A stretch of DNA of 64,000 bases from Paenibacillus riograndensis SBR5 (GCF_000981585.1 NZ_LN831776.1:2867001-2931000); one strand, 5' to 3'. Counted from the first letter of the stretch, positions 1-8,249 are shown. Translations and numbers: made by a program. Notes: generated from the sequence alone by a model not told the origin.

Positions 1-192
1 GTTGTAGTTCTCCTGCTGGCGATGTTCGCACTGGGCGGCATCATGGGCAAGCCGCTGCGTCTGGCAGCTGCCGGAATGCGTGAGAACCGCGATGTATCCG
101 GCCATACCGCGAAGCTGCGCACCCTGAGCCTGCTGCTGATGGTTGTGCTGATCGTGATGATGTTTTTTATGGTGTACAGACATATCATCTAA
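1..192 (+). CDS. C-terminal end of an integral membrane protein (partial)
   Basis: The reading frame is open from the first base and ends at TAA 190-192, giving the last 63 residues of a protein that begins before the window. Two hydrophobic stretches are visible: one at the start of the fragment, and a second made almost wholly of Leu, Val, Ile and Met near the end. They are separated by a basic, polar loop (Arg-Glu-Asn-Arg region). The stop follows the last membrane segment within a few residues. This is the pattern of a multi-pass membrane protein, but too little is left to name a family. It is not in the supplied open-frame list because it has no start in the window. Confidence 0.7.
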   Translation, partial: VVVLLLAMFALGGIMGKPLRLAAAGMRENRDVSGHTAKLRTLSLLLMVVLIVMMFFMVYRHII

Positions 193-284
193 GTTGAAAT
201 CTCGTAAAATGGCTCTGGCGGCTGCGGCTGCGGGGGCCTTTTTTTGTTGTATAGGAAATTATACAGTGTAAAAAAATGTGGATA

Positions 285-580
285 TATCTTGGCGGCCTCA
301 CAGAATATAAGCGATTGCAGAAGGGTGGGGCTCCATCCGCTGACTGAAGCGGACAGAGGAGCCCTTATTTTGCCCAAAATCTTGCTTTTTCAGCGGATAC
401 GGACAGAGGAGCCGTTATATCGTTCGATGGAGCCTGGAATAAAGGGGAAAGGGACAAATAAGGGTACCTCAGTCCGTAGTCCTGCGGAATAAACGAATCT
501 TCTTTCAATAACGGCTTTCCTGTCCGTAACGGCAGAGGATAGATCCCGAAGGAATTGGGCGATTCGTCTTCAGCATGCCC
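285..580. repeat. Copy 1 of a ~300-bp dispersed non-coding repeat
   Basis: This segment aligns by eye along almost its full length with 53483-53790, with scattered substitutions and small indels. Shared landmarks in the same order are GGAGCCCTTATTTTGCC, GAGCCGTTAT, GTTCGATGGAGCCTG, AATAAAGGG and CCTGTCCGTAACGG. It has no open frame conserved between the copies. Fragments with similar wording (GTTACGGACCCC, AATAAAGGCTCC) occur at about 24905-25110. Confidence 0.75.
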
Positions 581-639
581 CCGTTGATTTGGGAGCGGTG
601 GGGAATCCCTGTGGCCGGGAAGCCCCGTGTTGTTATTCA

Positions 640-760
640 CCCGCCAGGGTGATTTTGTTCAAATATAAGAATTTATATGTTTCACGCTATAAATTATCCT
701 TCTATTTCTCGCTGAAACGGGTACCGTCCTAATAAGGACGGCGTAGCCGTTTCTACTTGT
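640..760. repeat. Hairpin-bearing direct repeat, copy 1
   Basis: The segment begins with ACCCGCCAGGGTGATTTTGT and continues through CCTTCTATTTCTCGCT, AAACGGGTACC and a short inverted repeat, then GACGGCGTAGCCGTTT. The same order occurs at 1358-1466. The end resembles a small terminator-like hairpin. It lies 3' of the 300-bp repeat. Confidence 0.65.
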
Positions 761-870
761 TGTTTAGGAAATTATGATTTTTTAAGTCGTGGATAAGGTG
801 TGTATAAAACTGGGGATAAGTAGGGGGGCAGCAAACTCACCCATAAACGGGTGGAAATCAGCCGAATTCG

Positions 871-1102
871 ATTACCTTTTTCCAACTAACATTGGCCAAG
901 AAGTAGATGAACAGTGCTAGTTGGAAAAAGGGAACTTATTTCTCTTGGAAATCCACAATTGTGAGATTGAAGTGGAAAAAGGGAGCTTAATTGGGCCGAA
1001 TTTCCTTAGAAAGGGCGAAATGTGCTAAATTAGTTACCCTTTTTCCACTTAACCTGCGGGAGAACAGGGTAATCGGGCAAATTAGTTGCCCTTTTTCCAC
1101 TT
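871..1102. repeat. Block of TGGAAAAAG...CTAATT-type motifs (five copies, both orientations)
   Basis: Forward motifs lie near 917-940 and 971-992; reverse-complement motifs lie near 871-889, 1027-1050 and 1081-1102. The forward form reads TTGGAAAAAGGGAACTTATT or AGTGGAAAAAGGGAGCTTAA and the reverse form ends in CCCTTTTTCCACTT. Opposing copies could pair to form long hairpins. The block is related to those at 8525-8756, 24090-24275, 40630-40816 and 53804-53990. Confidence 0.75.
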
Positions 1103-1151
1103 GGAATTGACGGAGGACACATAAAGGGTTTCCCTAAGGTGTTAACCCTTG

Positions 1152-1345
1152 AAAATCCTGCACGGAATACAACAAAGTGTGATTTAAACAGGCCGAATGG
1201 GCTAACATCTTGTACGTTATACAACAATCTGTGTCCTAAGTACGCTAAACGGACAAAAATCTTGTGAATTGTACAACAATATGAGCGCGGCTTCACCAAA
1301 TGGACGAAAATCCTGCATGATATACAACAAATGCGGGTTTCGTAA
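1152..1345. repeat. Degenerate 52-bp tandem array, four units
   Basis: A conserved core of about 24 bp, starting AAAATC(C/T)TG and ending TACAACAA, begins at 1152, 1204, 1256 and 1307, so the period is 52, 52 and 51 bp. The sequence just before each core is also related (AATGGGCT, AAACGGAC, AAATGGACG), so the whole 52 bp is the unit. Units have drifted too far to be a recent expansion. Confidence 0.65.
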
Positions 1346-1357
1346 CCTTCAGGACCC

Positions 1358-1466
1358 TTATTTACCCGCCAAGGTGATTTTGTATATATGTACACGCTCT
1401 AATCCTTCTATTTCTCGCTCAAACGGGTACCATCCTTGTAAGGACGGCGAAGCCGTTTTGTTCTGG
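1358..1466. repeat. Hairpin-bearing direct repeat, copy 2
   Basis: Second copy of the 640-760 repeat: ACCCGCCAAGGTGATTTTGT, CCTTCTATTTCTCGCT, AAACGGGTACC, then GGACGGCGAAGCCGTTTTGTT. The last part can form a small hairpin followed by a short T run. Confidence 0.65.
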
Positions 1467-1599
1467 AAATTGTTTGGATCACCTGGAAGTGTGGTAAGTA
1501 ACATAACGTAAAGCGATTGTATAATTGATGACGCAGAAGCCATCCTAATACGATGTGGTTACTTCCCAAAAAAGTTGCACAGCGAAAGGAGAATGGATC

Positions 1600-2469
1600 A
1601 TGCCAGACAACAAGCAATCCACAAAAACTTTGCCACCTCAGGTGCAGGACCGGCAGCCCGGAATTGAGAGCGAGATGAAGCCGCGCCCGGAATTTGAAAC
1701 CTCAAGCTATAAAGCGGCAGGCAAGCTGCTGGGCAAGGCGGCGCTCATTACGGGAGGCGACAGCGGCATTGGGCGCGCGGTTGCCGTTCATTTTGCCAAA
1801 GAAGGTGCGGATGTGGTCATTTCCTATCTGAATGAGCATGCCGATGCCGAAGAAACGAAACGCCAGGTCGAGCAGGAGGGCCGGAAGTGTATTCTGGTAG
1901 CCGGTGACATCGGGGTAGAAGCGTTCTGCCAGGATCTGATCAACAAAACAGTGGAAGGCCTGGGCAAACTCGACATTCTGATCAACAACGCCGCCGAGCA
2001 GCATCCGCAGGACAAGATTGAGGATATCACCTCGGAGCAGCTGGAGCGGACGTTCCGCACCAATATTTTTTCCATGTTCTATTTGACCAAAGCCGCCATG
2101 CCGCATTTGAAGAAAGGGTCTACGATCATCAACACGACATCGATCACAGCCTACCGGGGCAGCCCGCAGCTGCTGGACTATTCGTCGACCAAAGGCGCAA
2201 TTCTCAGCTTCACCCGCTCGCTGTCGATGAATCTGGCGGAAAAAGGCATCCGTGTCAATGCCGTAGCTCCGGGCCCGATCTGGACACCGCTGATTCCATC
2301 TACGTTTGATGCCAAAAAGGTCAGCGAGTTCGGCGGCACACAGCCGATGAAACGTCCGGGACAGCCGGAAGAGCTGGCTCCAGCCTATGTCTACCTGGCT
2401 TCGGAGGATTCATCCTATGTCAGCGGGCAGGTAATGCATGTCAATGGCGGGGAAATTGTCAACGGCTAA
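1600..2469 (+). CDS. Short-chain dehydrogenase/reductase, general-stress-protein-39 type
   Basis: Predicted cytoplasmic NAD(P)-dependent oxidoreductase of 289 residues. After an N-terminal extension of about 45 polar residues, which is typical of the YhdF/YdaD (GS39) branch, comes the Rossmann glycine motif TGGDSGIGRA, then the NNAA motif and the catalytic Tyr-x3-Lys (YSSTK) with an upstream Ser. The C-terminal VSGQVMHVNGG is characteristic of classical SDRs. The start at ATG 1600 is preferred because GAAAGGAGAA lies 8-15 bases before it; the frame extends to 1555 without a ribosome site. The gene stands alone, with a strong terminator after it. Substrate unknown; in Bacillus, relatives are linked to general stress, but no promoter of that kind could be proved here. 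Confidence 0.88.
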   Translation: MPDNKQSTKTLPPQVQDRQPGIESEMKPRPEFETSSYKAAGKLLGKAALITGGDSGIGRAVAVHFAKEGADVVISYLNEHADAEETKRQVEQEGRKCILVAGDIGVEAFCQDLINKTVEGLGKLDILINNAAEQHPQDKIEDITSEQLERTFRTNIFSMFYLTKAAMPHLKKGSTIINTTSITAYRGSPQLLDYSSTKGAILSFTRSLSMNLAEKGIRVNAVAPGPIWTPLIPSTFDAKKVSEFGGTQPMKRPGQPEELAPAYVYLASEDSSYVSGQVMHVNGGEIVNG

Positions 2470-2505
2470 GAGCCGATGTGTAAACCAGGCTTGCTTAAAA
2501 ATACA

Positions 2506-2553
2506 GCAGCAAAAAGAGCGTGCCCTCGCGGCCCGCTCTTTTTGCTGCACATG
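2506..2553 (+). terminator. Terminator after the SDR gene
   Basis: Perfect 15-bp stem: GCAGCAAAAAGAGCG (2506-2520) pairs with CGCTCTTTTTGCTGC (2534-2548) around a 13-base loop. The T run is inside the 3' arm, so the hairpin can work on either strand. Confidence 0.75.
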
Positions 2554-2649
2554 CCAAGTGCCAGGGAAGCAGTTTTTCGGCAAAAGGGATAGCTTTTCCG
2601 AGGAATTATATGTTAATATGAACCACGTCAGCAACTGAATATTGGAATT

Positions 2650-2735
2650 GTCCCTAGGGGTGCCGCAAGGCTGAGACGAACGTTCCGTTCGGACCCTTTG
2701 AACCTGATCTGGTTAAAACCAGCGTAGGAAAGCGG
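2650..2735 (+). promoter_or_regulatory. TPP (THI-box) riboswitch
   Basis: The conserved THI-box parts are all present in order: CCTAGGGGTGCC, GGCTGAGA, then CCCTTTGAACCTGATCTGG, and the closing ACCAGCGTAGG. The 5' CCTA and 3' TAGG can form stem P1. It sits about 140 bases upstream of the thiazole operon with an intrinsic terminator (2799-2825) in between, which fits transcription attenuation by thiamine pyrophosphate. Confidence 0.96.
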
Positions 2736-2798
2736 AGAATGAATGAACTGCAGCGGGGTTGTATCCATATACGCCCGTATTCCTGTACAAATTTATGA

Positions 2799-2825
2799 CT
2801 GCCTCCTATCGGGGGCGGTTTTTTT
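2799..2825 (+). terminator. Riboswitch expression-platform terminator
   Basis: An 8-bp stem (CTGCCTCC with GGGGGCGG, allowing G-U pairs) with loop TATC is followed by seven T. It lies between the TPP aptamer and tenI and is the likely ligand-controlled terminator. Confidence 0.85.
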
Positions 2826-2871
2826 GTGTGTCCGGCCTGCTCCAAGAATATAGCGAAAAGAAGGTGAAGCT

Positions 2872-3474
2872 GTGGCGGAGATTCATTTGATCTCGGACGG
2901 GAAGCTGGAGCCGGGAAGGTTCATTAATCTAGCAGCGGCTGTATATCCGCTCGTGGACTACATCCACCTCCGGGAAAAGCACCGGCCCGCCCTGGAGCTG
3001 CTGGACATGGCGAAGCAGCTGCTGCTTGCGGGGGTTCCCGCTTCCAGCCTGGTCATCAATGACCGGCTGGATGTTGCGCTGGCCGCCGGTGCAGGCGCTG
3101 TTCAACTGGCCTGGAACAGCCTGCCGCCGGCCTCGGCCCGCGCCGCCGCTCCCGGCCTGCGGCTGGGAAGGTCGGTGCATTCCGCGGCGGAAGCTGCGGA
3201 AGCGGGCCGGCATGGGGCCGACTACGGCCTGTTCGGCCATGTTTTTCCTACCGCCTGCAAACCCGGTCAGCAGGAGCGCGGTTTGGGGCTGCTGGCGGAA
3301 GCGGTGCGCCGCAGCCGTATGCCGCTGATTGCCATCGGCGGCATAGAGCCGGGCAATGCCGCTCAGGTGATCCGGCAGGGCGCAGCCGGGATTGCGGTCA
3401 TGTCCGGCATTTGCAGTACGGAAGACCCTGTGGCCGCCGCGCGTGCTTACCGGTTGGCGGTCCGGGAGGCTTGA
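2872..3474 (+). CDS. tenI: Thiazole tautomerase TenI / ThiE-like protein
   Basis: TIM-barrel protein of 200 residues, first gene of the thiazole operon. It has the INDR motif (about residue 61) of the ThiE/TenI superfamily, but the phosphate/pyrimidine-binding GQxD of thiamine-phosphate synthase is replaced (AWNSLPP). It carries GRSVHS, whose His matches the TenI catalytic region, so aromatisation of the thiazole phosphate tautomer is more likely than thiamine-phosphate synthesis. The phosphate loop AIGGI is near residue 163. GTG start at 2872 with GAAGGTGA just upstream. ThiE cannot be fully excluded without alignment. Confidence 0.82.
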   Translation: MAEIHLISDGKLEPGRFINLAAAVYPLVDYIHLREKHRPALELLDMAKQLLLAGVPASSLVINDRLDVALAAGAGAVQLAWNSLPPASARAAAPGLRLGRSVHSAAEAAEAGRHGADYGLFGHVFPTACKPGQQERGLGLLAEAVRRSRMPLIAIGGIEPGNAAQVIRQGAAGIAVMSGICSTEDPVAAARAYRLAVREA

Positions 3475-3540
3475 AGCGGGAGTCAGTCTCATCCGGTTCG
3501 GGCCGCTCTGGATGTCATAACGCAAAGGAGGTGAGAAGGC

Positions 3541-3744
3541 ATGAATCTGATCATCAATGGCAAAGCCCTGGAGATAGCGGAAGACTGCCGGACGGTAGCG
3601 GATCTGCTCAGCCGGCCCGAATGGAGCGGACGGCTTGTGATCGTGGAGCGCAATGGGGAAATTGTGAACAGGGAGCATTACGCCGGGACATCGTTCAGCG
3701 AAGGGGACCGGCTGGAGCTGGTGCATTTTGTAGGCGGGGGCTGA
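3541..3744 (+). CDS. thiS: Sulfur carrier protein ThiS
   Basis: Small beta-grasp protein of 67 residues that ends in the diagnostic Gly-Gly tail (FVGGG), which is adenylated and then thiocarboxylated to donate sulfur to ThiG. Start ATG 3541 follows the strong ribosome site AAGGAGGTGAGAAGGC. It lies 66 bases after tenI and about 100 bases before thiG. The adenylating enzyme ThiF, needed to activate this tail, is not encoded in the operon. Confidence 0.93.
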   Translation: MNLIINGKALEIAEDCRTVADLLSRPEWSGRLVIVERNGEIVNREHYAGTSFSEGDRLELVHFVGGG

Positions 3745-3849
3745 AGCGGGTTTTCGGGTGCGGGCTAATGGGAATGTTTCAGTCCCGTGGAGCTCTTCAT
3801 TCAGCAAACCCGGCAGTTATTATCCTATTCCATACCAGGAGGCGAGTTT

Positions 3850-4614
3850 ATGTTAGATCCATTAGTGATTGGCGGCATCACATTATCAAGCCGGCTGTTC
3901 ATCGGCACCGGCAAATACAGCCGGAATACGCTGATTCCCGAGGTGGTTGCGTCTTCAGGCTCACAGGTGATCACGGTTGCCCTTCGCCGCGTAGATCCCG
4001 AGAGCCGCGACAATATTGTCAGCCATATTCCTCCCCATATGACCCTGCTGCCTAACACGTCAGGGGCGCGCACCGCCGGGGAAGCGGTGCGGATCGCCCG
4101 GCTGGCCAGAGCCGCAGGCCTTGGCAACTGGGTCAAGATCGAGGTCATTAACGATCAGAAATATCTTTTGCCGGATAATCTGGAGACCATCCGGGCTACG
4201 GAGATACTGGCCGCCGAAGGTTTTGTGGTGCTGCCGTATATGAGCCCGGACCTCTCCGCTGCAATTCGGATGAAAGAGGCTGGAGCAGCCGCAATTATGC
4301 CGCTCGGCTCACCTATCGGCTCGAACCGCGGCCTGCGGACCAAAGAGCTGCTCCGCATTCTCATCTCGGAGGTGGATCTTCCGGTTATTGTTGACGCCGG
4401 TATCGGCCGTCCGTCCGAAGCGGCGGAAGCGATGGAGCTGGGGGCCGCCGCTGTGCTGCTCAATACGGCTATCGCTACCGCCCGTGATCCGCTGCTGATG
4501 GCTGAAGCCTTCCGTGAAGCAGTGTCTTCGGGCCGCAAGGCCTATTTGGCTGGACTCGGTCCGGTGGAAGAGAATGCGGTCGCCTCTTCGCCTTTGACCG
4601 GATTTCTGAAGTGA
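3850..4614 (+). CDS. thiG: Thiazole synthase ThiG
   Basis: 254-residue TIM-barrel enzyme that forms the thiazole phosphate from deoxyxylulose phosphate, dehydroglycine and ThiS thiocarboxylate. Visible family features are the FIGTGKY start, the KIEVINDQ strand carrying a catalytic Lys, [13 protein letters not shown] and the phosphate site [21 protein letters not shown] 3850 is chosen because CAGGAGGCGAG precedes it; the frame is open to 3787 but those codons lack a ribosome site and do not match the family. Confidence 0.96.
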   Translation: MLDPLVIGGITLSSRLFIGTGKYSRNTLIPEVVASSGSQVITVALRRVDPESRDNIVSHIPPHMTLLPNTSGARTAGEAVRIARLARAAGLGNWVKIEVINDQKYLLPDNLETIRATEILAAEGFVVLPYMSPDLSAAIRMKEAGAAAIMPLGSPIGSNRGLRTKELLRILISEVDLPVIVDAGIGRPSEAAEAMELGAAAVLLNTAIATARDPLLMAEAFREAVSSGRKAYLAGLGPVEENAVASSPLTGFLK

Positions 4615-4644
4615 TTCTAAGCCTAACTGAAAGGAGGGAGAACC

Positions 4645-5757
4645 ATGAGTTTTTATGAATCATTGACCCGTCTGGAGCAGCTTCCTTACGAGAGCCTGTG
4701 GCAGCAGTTCCAGGTAGAGGATGTGAAGCGGGCACTATGCAAGGACCGCCTGGATGAAAGCGACCTGCTGGCCCTGCTGTCCCCGGCTGCGGAGCCATGT
4801 CTGGAGGAGATAGCCCGGCGTGCGCAGCGGCTGACCCGTACGCATTTCGGGCATGTGATGCAGCTGTTCACACCGATGTATCTGGCTGATTTTTGTGTGA
4901 ATCACTGCACCTATTGCAGCTTCAGCTCCATATATGATTTTCCGCGAAAAAGATTGACGCCTGAGGAGGTCAGACAAGAGGCGATCGCGATCGCCTCCAC
5001 AGGCCTGCGCCATCTTCTGGTGCTGACCGGAGAATCGCGCAGTGCGAGCCCGGCTTCTTATGTGAAGGAATGCGTAGAAATTCTGCACGAGTACTTCCCT
5101 TCGGTAAGTATTGAGGTGAATCCGCTGTCCACTGCGGAATACCGGGAGCTTAGGGAAGCGGGAGTGGACGGTTTGACCCTGTATCAGGAGGTTTATCATC
5201 AGGAAACGTACCGGAAGCTGCATGTAAAAGGCCCCAAAAGGGTCTTCCGCAACCGTCTGGATGCCCCTGAACGGGGCTGTCAGGCCGGCTTCCGCGCTGT
5301 TAACATCGGTGCGCTCCTTGGGATGTATGACTGGCGGCAGGAGGCGTTCATGACCGCGATGCATGCGAGGTATCTGCAGGACAAGTATCCGGAATGTGAA
5401 ATCGGCTTGTCCGCCCCGCGTTTCCGGCCGTATTTGGGGGAGTTCAACCCGGATAGCGATGTTACGGACCGGGCGCTGGTGCAGATTATTTTGGCCTACC
5501 GCCTGTTTCTGCCCCGTTCCGGCATTACTTTGTCTACCCGGGAGCCTGCCCCGCTGCGTAATCATCTGATCCACCTGGGCATCACCAAAATGTCTGCAGG
5601 CGTCTCCACTGAAGTGGGAGGACACACCCAAGATGGCGGAACTCCGCAGTTCGAAATTTCGGATGAACGGAGTGTAGAAGAAATTACGGACATGCTTCAG
5701 GCAAACGGCCTGCAGCCGGTCTTCAAGGATTGGGATCTGCTGGGGCTGCAAGCGTAA
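4645..5757 (+). CDS. thiH: Radical-SAM tyrosine lyase ThiH (2-iminoacetate synthase)
   Basis: 370 residues. The radical-SAM cluster motif CxxxCxxC appears as CVNHCTYC near residue 89-96. The enzyme splits tyrosine to give dehydroglycine for ThiG, the oxygen-independent alternative to glycine oxidase ThiO found in the Bacillus subtilis operon. ATG 4645 follows AAGGAGGGAGAACC, 30 bases after thiG, so it is co-transcribed under the TPP riboswitch. No obvious terminator was seen after it; the next gene converges from the other strand. Confidence 0.94.
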   Translation: MSFYESLTRLEQLPYESLWQQFQVEDVKRALCKDRLDESDLLALLSPAAEPCLEEIARRAQRLTRTHFGHVMQLFTPMYLADFCVNHCTYCSFSSIYDFPRKRLTPEEVRQEAIAIASTGLRHLLVLTGESRSASPASYVKECVEILHEYFPSVSIEVNPLSTAEYRELREAGVDGLTLYQEVYHQETYRKLHVKGPKRVFRNRLDAPERGCQAGFRAVNIGALLGMYDWRQEAFMTAMHARYLQDKYPECEIGLSAPRFRPYLGEFNPDSDVTDRALVQIILAYRLFLPRSGITLSTREPAPLRNHLIHLGITKMSAGVSTEVGGHTQDGGTPQFEISDERSVEEITDMLQANGLQPVFKDWDLLGLQA

Positions 5758-5794
5758 AGGGAGGATCATTAACGCGCAGCTTGTCCACTACTCA

Positions 5795-6436
5795 TCACGG
5801 GGTGCCTTCGTCCTCCAGGGCCTGTCCGCCGCCTGCTCCGGCAGACAGCTCGTCCAGGGACAGCTCGAAGCCGGGGGCCATATGAGCCAGAAAATATTCC
5901 ATTTCCGGCATCTCAAGCCCGCGCAGCTTCGCGGCGGTCTGCACTTTCGCGGCGGCAAATTCGCGGTTGCCTGCGGCGACCTCCCAGACGCATTTCAAAT
6001 AAGCGTCGAGATGGTCGGCCGCTTTGACATAACGCAGCAAACGGGCATCTTCGGAGCCGGAGGGGCTGTCCTGCGGCTGCAGGAGCGGCGCATAGACGGA
6101 GGATAGCTCCGGCGGAATCATCCCTATAAGCCGCTCGGCGGCGATCCGTTCCATGTCGCGGAAGCTGGACAGGAGGCGCGGGTTGTTGTGCTTGACCGGC
6201 GTAGCGATATCGCCGGTGAAGACTTCGGTGGCGTCATGGAACAGCGCCATTGCAGCCGCCCGGTCGGCGTTCAGCGAACGGGCAAAATGGACGTTGCCGA
6301 TGGAGCAGAGCATATGCGACAGCAGGGCTACCTGGAACGAGTGCTGCGCCACGTTCTCCGGTGCGGTGCTGCGCATCAGGCTCCAGCGCTGGATATACTG
6401 GAGCCGGTACAAATAGGCTGAAAAATGGTAATTCAA
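5795..6436 (-). CDS. yfbR: HD-domain 5'-deoxynucleotidase, YfbR type
   Basis: About 213 residues. The N-terminal region NYHFSAYLYRLQYIQRW...ENVAQHS matches the YfbR layout, with the metal-binding HD at ALFHDATEVFTGDI and the later Asp in AADHLDAYL. YfbR enzymes dephosphorylate deoxynucleoside 5'-monophosphates in the cytoplasm. A TTG start at 6434-6436 is preferred: AAAGGGG lies 11-17 bases upstream, and the product then begins as in the family. The ATG seven codons earlier (6455-6457) has no ribosome site. The C-terminal tail (Ala/Gly/Glu-rich) is probably disordered. It converges with the thiamine operon. Confidence 0.82.
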   Translation of the reverse strand: MNYHFSAYLYRLQYIQRWSLMRSTAPENVAQHSFQVALLSHMLCSIGNVHFARSLNADRAAAMALFHDATEVFTGDIATPVKHNNPRLLSSFRDMERIAAERLIGMIPPELSSVYAPLLQPQDSPSGSEDARLLRYVKAADHLDAYLKCVWEVAAGNREFAAAKVQTAAKLRGLEMPEMEYFLAHMAPGFELSLDELSAGAGGGQALEDEGTP

Positions 6437-6539
6437 TTTTAAAGTAACCCCTTTCATGCGTGGTTTAATATGTTATGATAAAGTTAATTGTAACAGAGTT
6501 TGGACAACCACAAACGCATGGAGAGGAGCTGGACTGAAG

Positions 6540-8213
6540 ATGCAGCATTTTGAAGACAGCGTTTATGATCTGATTGTTGAAACCTCCACCAATCTGCCGG
6601 GCGATGTGCGCCGGGCAGTAGCCAAAGGACGCGCCCTGGAGGACCGCGCCACCCGCTCCGGTCTCGCACTCACCACCATTGCGCAGAATATCGGCATGGC
6701 TGAGCTTCAGGTATCGCCAATCTGCCAGGATACGGGGATGCCGACTTTTATTATTCATACACCGGTAGGTGTAAATCAGATTGAGATGAAAAAGGATATT
6801 CATAACGCCATCATCCGTGCAACGATAAACGGCAAGCTGCGCCCCAACTCCGTCGACTCCCTGACCGGCGAGAACAGCGGGAATAATCTGGGTGCCGGCA
6901 CACCGGTAATTCATTTTGAGCAGTGGGAAGAAACAGGCGTGGATGTTCGTCTGATCTTGAAGGGCGGGGGCTGTGAAAACAAGAATATCCAGTACAGCCT
7001 CCCGGCGGAACTGGAGGGCCTCGGCAAAGCGGGCCGCGATCTCGACGGTATCCGCAAATGCATCCTCCACTCCGTATATCAGGCTCAGGGACAGGGCTGC
7101 AGTGCAGGTTTCATCGGTGTGGGCATCGGCGGGGACCGGACTACGGGGTATGAGCTGGCCAAGAAACAGCTGTTCCGCGAAGTGGAGGATGTCAATCCGA
7201 ATGACGATCTCGCCAAGCTGGAAGAGTATATTATGGAGAATGCAAACAAGCTGGGGATCGGCACGATGGGCTTCGGCGGAGAAGTCACACTCCTGGGCTG
7301 CAAAATCGGCGTAATGAACCGGCTTCCGGCCAGCTTTTTTGTCTCTGTGGCCTATAATTGCTGGGCATTCCGCCGCCAGGGCATCCTGGTTGATCCGTCC
7401 ACCGGTCATATTCAGGAATGGCTGTATGAGAGCGGCACGGGAATCTCCGTGGGTGCTGAAGACGGTGCTGCACCTGCTGCTGTGCTTGAGGCAGTCAGCG
7501 CTGCTGCCGAAGGAGCAGACTGCGGTGTTGTTTCCGAGGATGCGGCGATCCCTGCGGCACCTGCCGTGCTCTCGGCTGCTGAAGCTGAGGCGAAGCTTGC
7601 CGGGAAGCCGGCGGAAGCTGCGGCGGGGGAATCCCGGGAGGTCCGGCTGACCACGCCGGTCAGCGAGGAAGACATCCGCAGCCTGCGGGTGGGCGATGTA
7701 GTCATCCTGTCTGGAGAAATGCACACCGGCCGCGACGCGCTGCATAAGTATCTGATGGACCATGAAGCACCGGTGGATCTGAACGGGGCGGTAATCTATC
7801 ACTGCGGCCCGGTCATGCTGAAGGACGAGGAAGGCTGGCATGTAAAAGCGGCAGGCCCGACTACCAGCATCCGTGAAGAGCCGTATCAGGGCGACATTAT
7901 CAAGAAATTCGGCATCCGCGCTGTCATCGGCAAAGGGGGAATGGGCCCCAAGACGCTTAAGGCGCTGCAGGAGCATGGCGGTGTCTATCTCAACGCGATC
8001 GGCGGTGCCGCGCAGTATTATGCCGAGTGCATCAAGAAGGTGAATGGCGTCGACTTCATGGAGTTTGGAATCCCGGAGGCCATGTGGCATTTGCAGGTTG
8101 ACGGCTTTGCGGCCATTGTAACTATGGATGCGCACGGCAACAGCCTCCATGCTGATGTGGAAAAGGATTCTGCCGCCAAACTGGCGCAGTTCCGGGAACC
8201 GGTGTTTAAATAA
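6540..8213 (+). CDS. fumA: Class I fumarate hydratase, alpha and beta domains fused
   Basis: 557 residues. The alpha (iron-sulfur) part runs to about residue 300 and includes VSPICQDTGMPTFI, NSGNNLGAGTPVIHF, KGGGCENKN and GIGTMGFGG, all typical of oxygen-sensitive fumarases/L(+)-tartrate dehydratases. The beta part (about 373-557) has GEMHTGRDALHKY, YHCGPVM, GKGGM and FGIPEAMW. Between them lies an Ala/Glu-rich linker of about 70 residues. It interconverts fumarate and malate in the citric acid cycle. ATG 6540 follows GAGAGGAG; the longer frame from 6456 is rejected. It is followed by a repeat and a terminator. Confidence 0.93.
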   Translation: MQHFEDSVYDLIVETSTNLPGDVRRAVAKGRALEDRATRSGLALTTIAQNIGMAELQVSPICQDTGMPTFIIHTPVGVNQIEMKKDIHNAIIRATINGKLRPNSVDSLTGENSGNNLGAGTPVIHFEQWEETGVDVRLILKGGGCENKNIQYSLPAELEGLGKAGRDLDGIRKCILHSVYQAQGQGCSAGFIGVGIGGDRTTGYELAKKQLFREVEDVNPNDDLAKLEEYIMENANKLGIGTMGFGGEVTLLGCKIGVMNRLPASFFVSVAYNCWAFRRQGILVDPSTGHIQEWLYESGTGISVGAEDGAAPAAVLEAVSAAAEGADCGVVSEDAAIPAAPAVLSAAEAEAKLAGKPAEAAAGESREVRLTTPVSEEDIRSLRVGDVVILSGEMHTGRDALHKYLMDHEAPVDLNGAVIYHCGPVMLKDEEGWHVKAAGPTTSIREEPYQGDIIKKFGIRAVIGKGGMGPKTLKALQEHGGVYLNAIGGAAQYYAECIKKVNGVDFMEFGIPEAMWHLQVDGFAAIVTMDAHGNSLHADVEKDSAAKLAQFREPVFK

Positions 8214-8249
8214 CCGGCCCAAATGAGCAGGTCATATAGGGGACGACAA

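Larger units (their letters stand above)
193..1599. other. Long non-coding region made of several repeat families
   Basis: No convincing gene is present: the open frames here are short, overlap on both strands and lack ribosome sites. Instead the stretch is a mosaic of repeats listed separately: a 300-bp repeat (about 285-580), two copies of a hairpin-bearing repeat (640-760 and 1358-1466), a block of TGGAAAAAG-type motifs (871-1102) and a 52-bp tandem array (1152-1345). A short direct repeat (TTGTTGT, then AGGAAATTAT) also occurs at about 243-262 and 758-777. An SDR gene begins at 1600. Confidence 0.7.

Noticed and set aside
871..1102. Insertion sequence or MITE with terminal repeats
   Set aside because: No transposase and no clear target-site duplication could be seen around the motif blocks; kept as a repeat family of unknown type.
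1152..1345. CRISPR-like array of about 24-bp repeats with about 28-bp spacers
   Set aside because: Repeats are not identical, only four units exist, the spacer ends resemble each other, and no cas gene is near. It is a degenerate tandem repeat.
1467..1560. Sigma-B promoter before the SDR gene
   Set aside because: A GTTTGG and a distant GTGGTAA give a poor match, and sigma-B control in this type of organism is doubtful.
4735..5769. 344-residue open frame on the minus strand
   Set aside because: Antisense shadow of thiH, without a ribosome site or recognisable domains.
6465..8222. 585-residue open frame on the minus strand
   Set aside because: It lies exactly opposite the fumarase gene, has no ribosome site and its product has no family features; the plus strand has clear motifs.
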